From Phylloscopus collybita (taxonomy: Eukaryota; Chordata; Aves; Passeriformes; Phylloscopidae), in the NCBI GenBank assembly GCA_027886175.1, contig JAJNNQ010000009.1, forward strand, positions 17,395,501 through 17,459,500: 64,000 bases of DNA. Reading direction: 5' to 3'. Positions 1 to 11,834 of this stretch are shown in pieces. The position numbers and the translations under genes were made by a program. Within the stretch, counting starts at the first letter, position 1. Each line of letters opens with the position of its first letter. The notes beneath the pieces are model-generated. The model had not been told where the DNA came from. It made no database searches and saw only the letters and a list, made by a program, of their open reading frames with translations.

Positions 1-2021
1 GACTATCAGTTTTACTGTTTTACTGCTCCTGGAGGTTGATATAAATATTGAATTAACCTCTTTTAACATCTGTTTCTTATGCCAATACATCTGAATAAAA
101 ATACACTGTCTGCCACAGGGTTTCTTTTTGCCCTTTCATCTTCATTTTCACTATCAAATACTGCCTATCACCATCTTAGGTTAGGCATGCTTGCAGCTAT
201 TTTGCATTTATGTAATGAAAAATAAATATGTAGGCCATTGTAAACTGTTCTGTATTTCTCTCTTAAATCTAGATCTAATGAACTAAACTTTGATACTTAT
301 ATCAGTTGCATTAGTTTTACCCAATTTTTTCATGCCCAGCTCCAGTTTCAAAGTTCTTAGTGTAGGAAGGAAATTACCCTGGGGAAAGTTTTTCAGTTTG
401 TGAGAGAATAGTTGTTCAGTAATTATTATAACCCCTTAACCTGTTTTGAAATCATTTGATCTCCTACTGCTCACCTGGTGAAAAGTAGCTATATAAAGTC
501 TTTTTCCAGTAACAATATTTTGAGCTAATAAGTTTCATGGGTTCAAGAGAGGATTGTGTTAAAACTTTCATAACAATTAGTATCACATCCCAAGCTTGCA
601 CATATACATGCATTGGGATTTTGGCATTGTTAATGGCTGTATTTCTTCCATGATAGTCATAATTAATGGGTACAAACTAAATTTGCTAGAGAATGAAAGT
701 TGAAACTACAGCTAAATGAGTTCTATTAAGCCTAAGCAGAACAACATGAAAAAATTCTACAATGCAATTAAGAATTACAACTGCTTGACTGGTTCTAGGT
801 GTTTGTTTCTTTCCCAAGCAAAAGCATGCAGAACTTTTGTGTTTCCAAAGAAAATGTCACTCGCAGCTTTAATTTTAATATCAACTTTTTTTTTCCCAAA
901 TATATATTAAAAATATCCATTTTCTACAAGCCTCACAGTTTCTCAGGCTCTCATTTTTTTTTTTTCAAGACATTCCTGAACCAATATGCTGCAAAAATAC
1001 TTTGTAAAAGATGAGAAGGAATAAAGTTCTCCTAGTTGATACACAGTAAGATTTATCAAATGTTTTCTTGTAGTTACTTAGGAAAAACTGAATTCTTTCA
1101 TGCTGGAAGAGTATCTGAAATAGACTTTATTACATTTGTTTTATTTTTTAAATAGCTTTCTCTTTTATGATACAAGAAATGTTCTCCATCATTGCTTGAG
1201 TGGAATGATGGCATAATATAATGTAAAATGCAAAAAGACAATATGTATTATGTGATATTACATTAGATGTGCTCCATGTCCATTGTAGTGTTTTAGTCTT
1301 TTCAACTGTTAAAACTTGGTGTTCACAAATACATTACTTGCTGCAGCTCTTTATTTTATTTTCTAAAAGACAGAGGAGTAAATTCTTAGAGCACAGTGAA
1401 TGAAAGTAAAGCAAAGTATTTGCTCAGATGGTTACTGAAGTTACTTTTTTGTCATCACTGGCTGGCCATGAATCCAATAGAATTGCCACCACCTGTAACT
1501 TCTGAAGGTATTTACTACTATATTTAACCATAAGCAGTTATTTACTGCAAATGTGTAAATAATTATTTTGCAGAAATACAGCTAAGTCAGCTTCCCCTGG
1601 AATTTTGGCATGCTCACAGGACCCCATGTTTCTTCTGGTTACACAATACTTGTAATGATCCACTTAATTACACCTTTTAAAACCTTGACATTTTTTGGTA
1701 AAATGGAATAGTATAAACCAGCTGAGTGTCAGTAGATCAGGCTAACAGGAGGCATATATGCTTTGATTACTTTCCTGCTGTGAAGGTTGTTAGGTTTGAA
1801 AGTTTCCGGAATTACTTTTTAATTTTATCAGATATTCTTTGAAGCGCTTTACTATCCCTCTCTGCCTATTGCTTGCAAAAATCTGCAGTCTAATGTGCAA
1901 TGAAGTCATCAGATAAAGACTGACAGATATCACATTCCTTCCTACTCTATAATTTAGTGATATATGTGCTTTAAATTGTACAAACAGCTATAACTTTGTT
2001 GTAGCACAGACCATTTTGTAG
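1..2021. other. Anonymous AT-rich single-copy DNA
   Basis: No gene, RNA gene or recognisable repeat was found here. Open frames are short (under about 75 codons), lack any recognisable domain, and run through T-rich stretches as expected by chance in AT-rich DNA. Nothing marks an exon, such as a polypyrimidine tract plus AG followed by a sustained frame with ordinary codon use. Distal intergenic or intronic sequence is the most that can be said. Confidence 0.6.
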
Positions 2022-2090
2022 AATCACACAATCACAGAATGATTTTGAAGGGACCTTAAATACCTAGTTCCAAACTCTATCCAGGGGATA
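2022..2090 (-). repeat. CR1 LINE 3'-end fragment, minus strand
   Basis: The plus strand reads as the reverse complement of a CR1 3' terminus: a stuttered GAATCACA-type end, then the 'gaagggaccttaaa' block, then a diverged 'ctagttccaa' segment. In birds CR1 copies are usually 5'-truncated and end in short ATTCTRTG-like repeats, which fits. It abuts, head to head, a plus-strand CR1 body that starts near 2091, so two independent CR1 insertions or an inversion are needed. It is non-coding. Confidence 0.75.
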
Positions 2091-2331
2091 ACACTGATGA
2101 GTGGAAGAAGGCTAAAGTCACACCCACCAACAAGAAGAGTCCTGAGGAATATACAGGCCCATTAGTCTTATCTAAGTCCCTGGAAAAGTAATAGTGGGTC
2201 CTCCTGGAAACTGTTAAAAAACAAATTAAGTAGATGATTGGGAAAATCCCGGGATGGATTTACTAAGGTTTTGCAAATGAAAAAAAAAATTCTGCTAACA
2301 TGAGGAGAACTGTGGATGTTGTTTAACTGGA
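2091..2331 (+). repeat. CR1 LINE ORF2 fragment, part 1 (upstream of nested LTR)
   Basis: This is a decayed stretch of CR1 reverse-transcriptase ORF2. Blocks equivalent to the conserved 'NYRPVSL..VPGK.ME' and 'HGFTKGKS' regions can be read with frameshifts (the tacaggcccatta and gatggatttactaag segments). It stops inside the codons for the conserved DVVYLDFSKAF region, where an LTR has been inserted. The same region resumes at 3077. An in-frame stop and several indels make it a dead copy. Confidence 0.75.
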
Positions 2332-3071
2332 CGTCTTGGTTTGGAAACACAGGTATCTGCCAGGGAAAGCTGGAGTTTCCCTTGGAATGGAGAATGTAAA
2401 CCCCTCACCCCCTCCAAATTATTATAATTTTGCAATTAAGGGCTTTCAGGCAAAGATTTGGGAATAGGAATAACAGTCCTTTACTAGGAATATTAACAAT
2501 ACAAATGTAGTAAAAAAAAAAAAATCCCAAAACAAACAAGCAAACAAACAACAAACCTAGAAACCCTGACAGAGTCAGAGCTACAACCTGACACCCTGTT
2601 GGTCAGGGTGTTGGAAACAGTCCACAGTAAGTTCTCCTGGAGTGGCAGATGTGGTTCTGTTGGAGCAGAGATGACCCTTAGAGAAAAGGGTCCAGTGATG
2701 GTGAGAAAGGTCCAGTCTTCCTTCAGGAATCCAGTGGAACCAGATCCCTTGTGTTCCTACGTCTCAGTTTTTATCCAGGCAGGAATGGTTGGCTCCCCTT
2801 CATTGGGTGGAGCATCTCACAATGGGATGATGGAATGTGCCATGTCATTGGTGAGCCTTAATGGCCCATTAGCAGAAGATATCCCCCAGAGGGAGGAAGG
2901 GTGGTGAAAGAGATAAGAAACACTGCCCCACCTGGTTTTAACAGTTGGCCCACTGTCAGAAGGCATCTGCCCCCCTCCCCCCAGAGTTACAAGAGATAAA
3001 GAAAAACATGTCCCCAACTGCTTTCAACAAATGAAATAGAATACATGTTTTTGGTTCCATAACCCAAGACA
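2332..3071 (-). mobile_element. Solo ERV LTR (740 bp) inserted in CR1, with TSD
   Basis: This is a retroviral-type LTR lying on the minus strand. Its ends form an inverted pair (cgtcttgg, presumably from tgtcttgg, and ccaagaca). It is flanked by a perfect 5-bp target duplication, ctgga, at 2327-2331 and 3072-3076, and CR1 continues on both sides. A TATA-like element (ataaaaac on the minus strand) lies near 2764-2777. A run of A and C at 2512-2557 sits within it. The LTR resembles common avian ERVL-type LTRs, and a 5-bp TSD fits that class. No internal retroviral sequence is attached, so it is a solo LTR. Short frames inside it are not genes. Confidence 0.82.
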
Positions 3072-3076
3072 CTGGA

Positions 3077-3355
3077 CTTCAGCAAAGCATCAGCTATTGT
3101 TTCCCACAGCTTTCTCCTGGTAAAACTGAGATGATAGTGGATAAGTAATCTGCAGCGTGGGTGGGAAATTGACTGTCAGGCTGCACTCAGAGAGTGGGTT
3201 TTACTCAGGCTGACAGCCTGTTACAAGTGGGTCCTGCAGAGTCCCATGCTGTTCAGCATCTTCATAAAAGATTTGGATGATGGGATTGGAAGCACCCTCA
3301 CTGAGTTTGCTGATAACACCACACTAGGTGGTTAGGTGGACATGAGTATTGATTT
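3077..3355 (+). repeat. CR1 LINE ORF2 fragment, part 2 (RT catalytic region)
   Basis: CR1 ORF2 resumes directly after the LTR target duplication with codons for the conserved LDFSKA block, then continues to the region before and around the catalytic motif. The bases near 3299-3330 read as LTEFADNTTLG, so the CR1 FADD catalytic motif has become FADN, with the second aspartate lost. Further frame disruptions are present. This is a dead fragment. It is interrupted again at about 3355 by another LTR. Confidence 0.78.
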
Positions 3356-4380
3356 TGCATGGCCTGGTTTTGGTAGCAGGGAGCTACAGGAGTGGCTTCT
3401 GTGAGAACCTGCTGGAAGCTTCTCGTGTCTGTCTTCTCTGTCTGTCAAAGCCAACTCATGGCTCCGAAAGATGGGTGTGCTGCTGGCCAAGGCTGGGCCA
3501 ATTAGAAATGGTAGTAATGGCTCTGTGATCACATAGTTAAGAAGAAATCAAATAAAAAGTTTTATGCAGTTTTAATTTCAGTCAGCGAAGACTCGAGTGA
3601 GAACATCTGAGAACATCTGAGAGAAACAGCTCTGCAGACATCAAGGTCAATGGAGAAGGAGGGGAAGGAGCTGCTTTGGGCACCAGAGACAAGATTCCTC
3701 TGCAGCCTGTGGTGAAGCATCTGTGCCCCTACAGCCCACAGGTCCACAGGGGATGCAGAGATCCACCCACAGCCTGTGGGGACCCAGGAGAGAGAAGTGC
3801 TGCTCTCAGACTGGAACAGGCTGTCCTTGAAGGACTGCACCCCGTGGAAGAGTGACCCATGCCTCAGCAGTTTGAGAGGGACTGTTGCCTGTGGGAGGGA
3901 CACACATTGCATCAGTACACAGGGAGTTGCTGCTTCTGAGAGTGGACCCATGCTGGAGAAATTCACAAGAGAGAGCTGTCTCCCAAGGGAGGGACTCCAC
4001 AGTGTAGCAGGGAAGCCACTCCTCTCACTGAACAGTGGGAGAAACCACAGGTGATAAGCTGACCATAACCCCCATCCCCTGCCTGCTTGCACCCCTAGGG
4101 TAGGAGATAGAGCTGGAAAGGACTGGGGGGAGGGGTGGGGGGGATTAAAAAGGTGTTTTGAATCATTGTCTTGCTCTGATTTTCTTAGTAATTAATTCAC
4201 TTCATATTTCTAAGTTGAGCCTCTTTTTCCCTGCATGGTATTTGATGAGTGAAGTCACTCTGTCCTTATCTCTACCCATGAACCCTTCATTAAATTTTCT
4301 CTCCTCTGTCTGGCTGCAACAGGGAGTGAGTGAGCGGCTTTTGTGGCTGCCTGGCATCCAGCCAGCGTCAATCCATGACA
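3356..4380 (+). mobile_element. Long solo ERVL-type LTR (about 1 kb), nested in CR1
   Basis: It starts with tgcatggcctggttttgg and ends with ccagcgtcaatccatgaca, which matches the remembered end of a large avian ERVL LTR family whose 3' terminus carries the GGCATCCAGCCAG block. The body has degenerate repeats of about 30-40 bp built on a 'cctgtgggagggac' theme (3760-4010), typical of this family. A short G-rich run lies at 4125-4143. No perfect target duplication is visible, perhaps because the copy is old. CR1 resumes after it near 4385. Frames of 90-176 codons on both strands are by-products of the internal repeats and have no recognisable domain. Confidence 0.75.
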
Positions 4381-5045
4381 ATGTGTCTGAGGAGACAGCC
4401 ATCACAGAGACCTGGACTGGCTGGTAGAGTGGGCTAGAGACAGCAGCATGAAGTTTCACCAAAGACAAGAACATGGTCCTGCACCTAGGACAAGTAGCTC
4501 ACAGGGCTCAGCTCTGTGTGGCTGGGGAGCAACCTTGCTGAAAGGAACCTGGGAGTCCTAGTGGGCAATGAGCTGAGTAGAAGTCAGCAGAGTCAGCAGT
4601 GACAAAGGCAAATCAGACCCTGGAGCATTGCTAGTAGAGGAACAGACACAGTCATTCCACTCTACTCAGTGCTTGTTGGGCTACCTCTGGAGTAATGTGT
4701 GCAATGCTGGTCCCCACAATCCAAGAAAGACAGAGAGGAAACAAAAGGATCCAAAGAAGGGCCATGAAAATGATCAAAATCCACCCTGTGAGGAAAGATT
4801 GAAAGAGTTAGACCTTTTCTGACTGGAGAAGAAAAGGCTCAAGGGGGATTCTCTTCACAGTATTCCAGTACTTAAACGATGGCTATGAAGAGGGATGAAG
4901 GCTCTCTCTTTGGAAGAGCCACACTGGTATGACAAGGGGCAACAGATATAATTTGCACTGGAGAGGTTTCATCTTGTCATAAAGAAAGAATTTTTTGTAG
5001 TGAGAGCAACCATTCACTGGAACAACCTTCCCAGGGACATGGCAT
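4381..5045 (+). repeat. CR1 LINE ORF2 C-terminal region, part 3
   Basis: This continues the same CR1 after the second LTR. It contains recognisable blocks from the C-terminal half of ORF2: a 'tgcacctagg' region, a 'ggcaatgagctg' region, 'aggatccaaagaagggccatgaaaatgatc', 'gaggaaagattgaaagagtt' and 'cactggaacaaccttcccaggga'. It fades out near 5045 without reaching the usual CR1 3' terminus. Many indels destroy the frame. Confidence 0.78.
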
Positions 5046-8000
5046 AAAAATTGTTAGGCTTTTTGTTAATTTTGCTTTCTGGAGTGAGTGCCCCATAGTA
5101 CAACTAGAAAGATCTTGGGGTATACCTTTACTTTCAATTATGGACATGTCTGCAAATTCATGGTCACAAACCCAGCACAGTGAATCTGGGAAAAGCAAGG
5201 CATATTTCAATATAATTTACTTTCAATAGTTGCAGGAACATCAAAACAGGCTTATGTGTATATATAAAGACTTTTCCCAGACATTCTCTTTCACTAGACT
5301 AAAAAAATAAAAATAAATTTAAAAAAAGACACCTGAAATTTTTGCTAATCTGAAATTAGTCTCATTTCATTGCAACTGGCTGCATTTCCAAGCATGAGAT
5401 TCACCAATACTGATTTATGAAAACCAGTAATAAGGTATTAAGTGGCCCAAGGCTGTATGTCCATGATCAATTACTAAGAAGTTATCACTTTTCATTAATA
5501 CTAAATCACTTTAATACTTTAAACGAAAGCATTTGTTACAAGATAGAAAATCATTCATGCAGAATCTGATTGGGGCATAAGGGTATGTGTTTGGCTTTGA
5601 GTAATTCACGTGGGTCAATTCTACCTGCAGTGAAAGCTTAAATGAACTTGGCTGCACCTAAAAGATCTCTTGACAGCAGATAAAAGCTGATGGTAAGAGA
5701 GACAAAACAACCTCTGAAACATCAAGGAGAAATAAAGGACTCAGAGTTTGAACATCAGGAATGCATCACACCCAAGATTAATGCAAGAGCTTGCGTTATT
5801 ATATTGAGTTTTGTGAACATTCAAATTTTCAGCACAATTTCCAGTCTCTCATTTCTCTCAGTGATCTTTAATCCTTACCCTTTCCAAGAATGTCTGTAAG
5901 AGGATTCCTGGAAAAGAGTGTCTTCCTTCTATTTTTCAGTTTCCACTTTGCATCACAGGGGACTTTGAAATATTTATTATTTCCCAGTGGATTTTTTTTC
6001 TTTGAATTTTTATCCTGTAACTCATATAGACTGCCAGCACAAATAAGAACCTTTGACAGCAACTCTTCCAGGCTACCTGCTGTGTGAATTATTAGTTTTC
6101 GTTTTAATTGTTATTTTTGTTATTATTGTTGAATCTGCTACCTTCCTTTGACTGTTCATAGTTCCTTTATTGCAAAAGCTGGGGAACAACCTATCCAGTC
6201 AGCTCATGAAAGTCAGATCCCATATACCATACTCTATATTCTCTTCAATCTGTACTGTAATTAGCCTCTTTTTTCAGATTGAAGTCTGCTTAGTCTGCTT
6301 AGTAATTTCTTGCACAGAAGTGGAATGATATCTTTGAACATTCTTGTCTAAAGCTTTTACATATCAGCTGTCTCTTCAAATGTCTTTGTCAATTATATGA
6401 GGTATTTTAATCCATGAACTAATGCTGACAAATCTTTTTTTTTTTTTTTTTTTTTTTTTTAATTGCTCAGCCAGTGCTGACTGAGTGATTAGTGATTCTT
6501 TCAAATATTGAAGGACTCTTCCTTCATGAGATCACATGATAACATTTTTGGAATTTATTCTTTAAACTCATCAGAGGCTACATAAATGAAAATCCAACCC
6601 TCTGTCAGTTTTTAAAAGGCTAATGCTTTTAAAAGCATTACCTGCTTCAGATCCTGTCCACCTTACCAGCTCTAGTCTTGCTTAAAACATTATCCTACAG
6701 TGATTTAAATTAGACATAATCCATTGAATGAAATGTATTGTAGTAAGTCCACTGATTTCAAACTGGACAATGATCTGAGCTTTTTTTCATAATATATACC
6801 ACAAATTGAGTATTTTAAAAGATACAGTATAAATGTAATATTGATACAGCTATGTTTGTCATCTTTAGCTATCTAAAACAGTCAGTGCTTGAGTAATTGT
6901 TGCACTATTGTGTTCTAAGTTTTTATTGTGTGAATGTACTTAATCTCAAGATTATGACTAGTTCATTTAAACTCTTGCCTCATAATGGTAATTTAACGTC
7001 TGTGCTACACTGAAAATATCCAATATGAATGAATTAGTGAATATTAAAAATGTAATCAGTTACTGAAGTAGGAAAACTTTACCTTTAGTAGAGAATAATT
7101 TTTACACAGCAAAATACAGTATGTGTAAAGGGTAACTTAACACTGGAGTAGAGGAGAAAAGTTTTATTAAAGCCATTAAAGTTCCATCTCCTCTAACTGC
7201 AGTGAAAAGAATAAAAAAACACAACCTCCTTTTGTCTAGGAAAAAAAAAAGAAAAAAAGACTGAAAAGCATGCTTGGATCTATGGAATGAAGAGCTGATG
7301 GACAGGTAAAAGAGGAGTTGGAAGCTAAAAGAAAAGAATATATTAAGTATCAAGAGACTGCAGGGGAGAATGTGAAGGACATACTGAAAAGAAAATGTTC
7401 CTGCACCATATTACTTTGTGATAGCAACAAAAGTAAATACATGGCTTTTAAGAATGAAGAGGTCATATAAGATATTAGTTTGTTTTGCTTATATATTTGA
7501 AGGATGCAATTATGTATTTCTATTTCCTGAGTTCTCCTAGATTTGCCTGCCTGCCTGAAAAAGAAGTAGTCATTCTATAACCCAGAATGGCATACAACAA
7601 GTCACATAATGTTAGGAATTTGTCATTTCAAATCACTAAAAGGAAGTATGGAAAGAGTTTTAGAAATCATTCTATACCTGAATGAGAAGGAAAAGAAAGA
7701 AACTTGGTCAATTTACTGTTGAGGGGTTTTTCACTGTCTTCGTTCTGGTGGGTTGCTCTTCTGTTATATGCAACATGTTGAGGACCTAATTTCTTTCTAT
7801 AACTCATTATTACTATCTTTAAAAAAACCAAAAACCTATGCGTTATATACCAGGTGTGGAAAATCAGTTTTAAACGATTTAATGTCTGAAAAATAAAGCA
7901 TATAAAATTTATTACACCCATGAAGGCAAGCATGTGTAAGCATATCTTTAGTAAATGGCACAAATAAGCTGATTGACAAGGTTGTCTGAGGGACCAGTGT

Positions 8001-10372
8001 AACTTGTGCTAGAGTATTCATTCTGGAGAGAACTAAAAAGGGAAGTTTAGCATTTGCACCAGTTTCTATTAGACAAAGTAAGATAGTTTTTTTCTCACAA
8101 CTAATTGTTTAATTTCATCCCAGTGTCTCTTTTTCTTATCATGAGTTCATAAATGCTGCACACTATGTAACCAAGAATGGGACAGGCCCTATTAAAACCT
8201 GTCAGAAAGCTTGTTTCTTTTCATTTGCCCAAGCATTATTCTGGAGTCAGAACAGTCACTGCAGCCATTGCTATTGTGCCAGAATGAATCTGAATAAACT
8301 GATGAGATTTAACTGAAGGTTTTTCAAGGCAGTGAGTCCATTAGTCTAACACAAATCTGCAGAGAGATTTGCAGATTCATCTGTCTTTGAATTAAAGGAA
8401 GAAAGAAAGCAGACAAAAGAGAAAGTTATATAGCTAAAATTAGATATGATGACAGATAGCAAATCTCTAGCCTTTATCAAATAGTTTAAACCTCTTTTCT
8501 GATGGTATTTAGGCCATAAAGAGAACTCTCTGCCTTAGGAGCAAAATTATAAATTCATTGTGTGGGAGGATTATGTTGGAAGTCTGGCAGCTACTTGATA
8601 ACCTAATGAAATTCTGCCAGATCGGTCCCATTCAATACTGACCAGGCATGAGAAACTATAGTTTCATTTTCAGGAATGGATTCTAGGGACTTAGTTTATG
8701 CTGATTTTAAAACTTTTTTTTTTTTTTTTATTCTTTCCCTTATTTCCCTCCACTCTTGCAGTTAAAAGCAAGGAAAACTGAACATATGTTTTCACCTTAC
8801 ACATTTTCGAAACTCTACAATTATTCAACCAGTTGAAGTCTGCAGGATGAGTTTTTCTGAAGAAGAAATAGTCACATTTTCAGAAAAAAATTCAGAAATA
8901 TCAAACTTCTGAAAAACCTTTTTCTGATAGGCAGTTCTGGAGCAATATGTAGGAAAAAAAATCCCAAGAAAGATAAATGTAAAGAAAAGAAACCAAACCA
9001 AACCAAAACAAGAGAAATTTGTGCTTATTGTGGCAAAGACTGTTGTTATGTCAAGTCACAGTAGATGGTGCTGATGGGCCAGAAGGCATAAATTCATTCT
9101 TTTGGGTCATACTCTGATGAGGCTGTTTTATAGAAACATATATAAATAAGCCCTATTTGGTGTAAGTAGCAATCAACTCTATTTGCAATTCACGCATTGG
9201 TGTTCCCTGGATTTTAACTGATTTAGGTGGTATTAATGAAGATGTCTTATTACTCATCCTTCCCTAAGATTTTTTTTTTACCAGAACAAGGCATCAGTGG
9301 GAAAATTATTTTTATTACCTACAGTAATAAATGAAAACAAGGGAAGATTTTTTTTATTTATGGAGGGAACTGTGAGTAGTTTGACGAGAAAACTGAAAAG
9401 CATATTGATAGTAGCAGTAACTCAGCTGGTGCTGTGTTCTTACTTCTATTCTTTGCATTATTCAGCTTATTTGGTCTGACAGAAAGGGATCTCTTCCATG
9501 TTTGCTGTGCCATAAAAATGCTGAAAATATCCTGCTGACCTAGCCAGTTGGTAACAGCATTACTGGATATCTGCTATGGTCCCATCGTATTAATTGCATC
9601 TTCTATCCTGAGATGATGACGAGGGAAAAACTCCTTGAAATCAAGTTAGTTTGGGTGCAGACTTATATTTACAGCTGAGTGAAACTGAGTGAAACACTCA
9701 AACTAAAGGTAAAACCTACCTTCTGGAACACACAACAGGAGTAAAAAAAATAGTAACATATGCAGGAGTAACTATGAATGCCTATATAGAATTTATGCTG
9801 GCAGATACTAGATAGTTTGCTTTCTAAGTAAAATATATGAATATAAGAAGATACTGCATGAATGTTTCAAAAAAAAAAAAAAGATTGTCATAGCTGTTAT
9901 TGTTTAATCTCATGGGATTACTCCAAATAAGAAATTTAAAAAGCAGAAATTGATTAGCTGAGTGACATTACTCTGGTAGATTTTATTTCTTTGTTAGATC
10001 AAAAATTAAATACCTTTTTTGACTGACACCCATTATAAGTAACAGGTAACAGCTAGATATTGTGAGTAACTTTATCTTCTTTCTAGAGCTGACCAAAGCC
10101 AAGCTCCTGACCAATTCATCAGAAGGATTTAAAGTCCTCTTAATTTGCAGAAAAGAGTGCTCTAATTATGGAGATAAACTATACTCTAGCACGAGTCTTT
10201 CACCTGTGCAACTTTTTGCACAGTTCATGAACTCTGACAAGTAATTGCCCAGGTTTTACCTTGATAGGATTTGAAATGTAAAAGAAACCACCTCTTTTAT
10301 TTTGTGTTATCAGTTGGGTTGTGATAGAAATGTGAAGGCTTTATTTCATGTCACATTTGTCTGTTACATCAG
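5046..10372. other. Anonymous AT-rich DNA with short homopolymers
   Basis: No gene or dispersed repeat was recognised across 5.3 kb. Notable small items are a run of 26 T at 6435-6460, a run of 16 T at 8714-8729 and a perfect 20-bp palindrome at 6621-6640. Open frames are short and look random. Confidence 0.55.
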
Positions 10373-10646
10373 CTTTTTCTTTTTCTTTTTCTTTTTCTTT
10401 TTCTTTTTCTTTTTCTTTTTCTTTTTCTTTTTCTTTTTCTTTTTCTTTTTCTTTTTCTTTTTCTTTTTCTTTTTCTTTTTCTTTTCCTTTTCCTTTTCCT
10501 TTTCCTTTTCCTTTTCCTTTTCCTTTTTCCTTTTTCCTTTTTCCTTTCTCTTTTTCTCTTTTTCTCTTTTTCTCTTTTTCTCTTTTTCTCTTTTTCTCTT
10601 TTTCTCTTTTTCTCTTTTTCTCTTTTTCTCTTTTTCTTTTCCCCTT
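10373..10646 (+). repeat. Pure polypyrimidine tract, (TTTTTC)n to (TTTTCC)n to (TTTTTCTC)n
   Basis: All 274 bases on the plus strand are C or T. The tract changes unit as it goes: first a tttttc array, then ttttcc, then a brief tttttcc, then ctctttttct units, closing with ttttcccctt. The complement is pure purine. Long open frames of low complexity on both strands here (Phe/Ser/Leu or Lys/Glu/Arg only) come from the repeat and are not genes. Such tracts can adopt triplex structures in vitro and are length-polymorphic. Confidence 0.95.
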
Positions 10647-11652
10647 GAAGGAAGCAATGTGTAAGTAGTTGCTCTAGAGGGAGTCTCTGGAGATCTGTCC
10701 CCCACCTTTTGTGAGACTTTCAATGTCTAAGACTCTTAACTCCCAGCCTCACTGCCAACCTTTCTGCACTTTTCACTTGCCAGGTGTTATGTTGGTAAGT
10801 CATTCAGTTCAGGAATTTGAAATCTAGGGATGCAAAGTACTAAATAACTCCGTGATGATAGTAAAATCTACTAGGCTGTAAGACCCACTGCTATTGCTTT
10901 GGTAAGACAACTCTATGTCTCAAGTCCACACACATTTGCAGCAGTGCTTTAACTATTAAAGACAATAAAGCTGAAACCAGGTTGTATATTATATGAAGTA
11001 ATACTTCCTTTACGCTTGCCTACTGAGAGTGATAAAAGCTATTAACTTTGTGTGTGAATGTCATTTAAATTTTGCATTCCTTTTTTTTCTCCCCAGTGAT
11101 CAACAGTAAATTAAACCATTCCTTTGCTTGTTTTTACAGATGAAGAGAGAATTGAAAGCAGTGCATGAGGGAGCTTTTTATTCCTTAAGACCTCACAAAA
11201 GCCAATTTCACTAAATGAACCTTCTAAAAGAGCACTAACAGAACATTTAAAATATATTCTTCTACAACTCTATCTGTATTTTCCTAATATGTTTCTATGA
11301 GGATATAATTATGTTTGTACATGTATGAGAATAAATGGGTTCAAAATTGCACAGATTCTGCTCTCTCTTCTCAGCTAGTTGTATTATTTTTAAATTAATT
11401 AAATACAGTGGCAGGCCACTAAGCCTGTCTGTGATATTGTGTCTTTGTCAGCAGTTTACTTATGTCTTTCCCGTTTAATTAAATGGGAAACAGTGAGTGA
11501 CTGATGCACTGCTATGCATAGTATGTAGGACAAACCACACCTGCCACTGTGTATAAAATCTGCTTAATGCACATGGTGAAAGCACACATGCACATAGTAT
11601 ATTATCCATGCATGTAGATATTGTGAAGTGTTAATTCCTTCCAAGGTATTTG
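10647..11652. other. Anonymous DNA
   Basis: No gene or known repeat recognised. A sequence resembling a splice acceptor (a pyrimidine run ending in ctccccag near 11084-11096) is followed by no useful open frame. A near-palindrome around a tttaattaaa core lies at about 11470-11490. Confidence 0.5.
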
Positions 11653-11834
11653 CAGCTCTTCTTTCTTTTTGAACACACTAGCCCTTATCTTGCATTTTCT
11701 TCAGTTTATTTACAGAATTTTTAGTCTGCTTGCTCTGGCTTAAGAATCTCCTGAGCAAGCAGACTGAAAATTCAGTAAACAAGCTGAGGGAAACTTGAGA
11801 TAAGGTGTGAAATATCTAGAAGAAACAAGAGCTG
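11653..11834. repeat. Long imperfect inverted repeat (hairpin), about 82-bp arms
   Basis: The left arm (11653-11735) is the approximate reverse complement of the right arm (11753-11834), with a 17-nt spacer (11736-11752). The inner 35 positions pair at 31 of 35; the outer half is weaker but still clearly related, from cagctctt at the left end to its complement aagagctg at the right. Either strand, if transcribed, would fold into a long stem with a short loop. It could be a MITE-like palindromic element, a head-to-head duplication or a small-RNA precursor. The sequence alone does not decide. Confidence 0.85.

Noticed and set aside
3562..4092. 176-codon minus-strand frame
   Set aside because: It lies entirely inside an ERVL-type LTR with internal repeats, has no domain and has overlapping frames on the other strand.
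10302..10723. Long low-complexity frames (Phe/Ser on plus, Lys/Glu on minus)
   Set aside because: They are direct translations of the polypyrimidine tract and its complement.
11084..11096. Strong splice-acceptor-like sequence
   Set aside because: No sustained open frame or donor follows.
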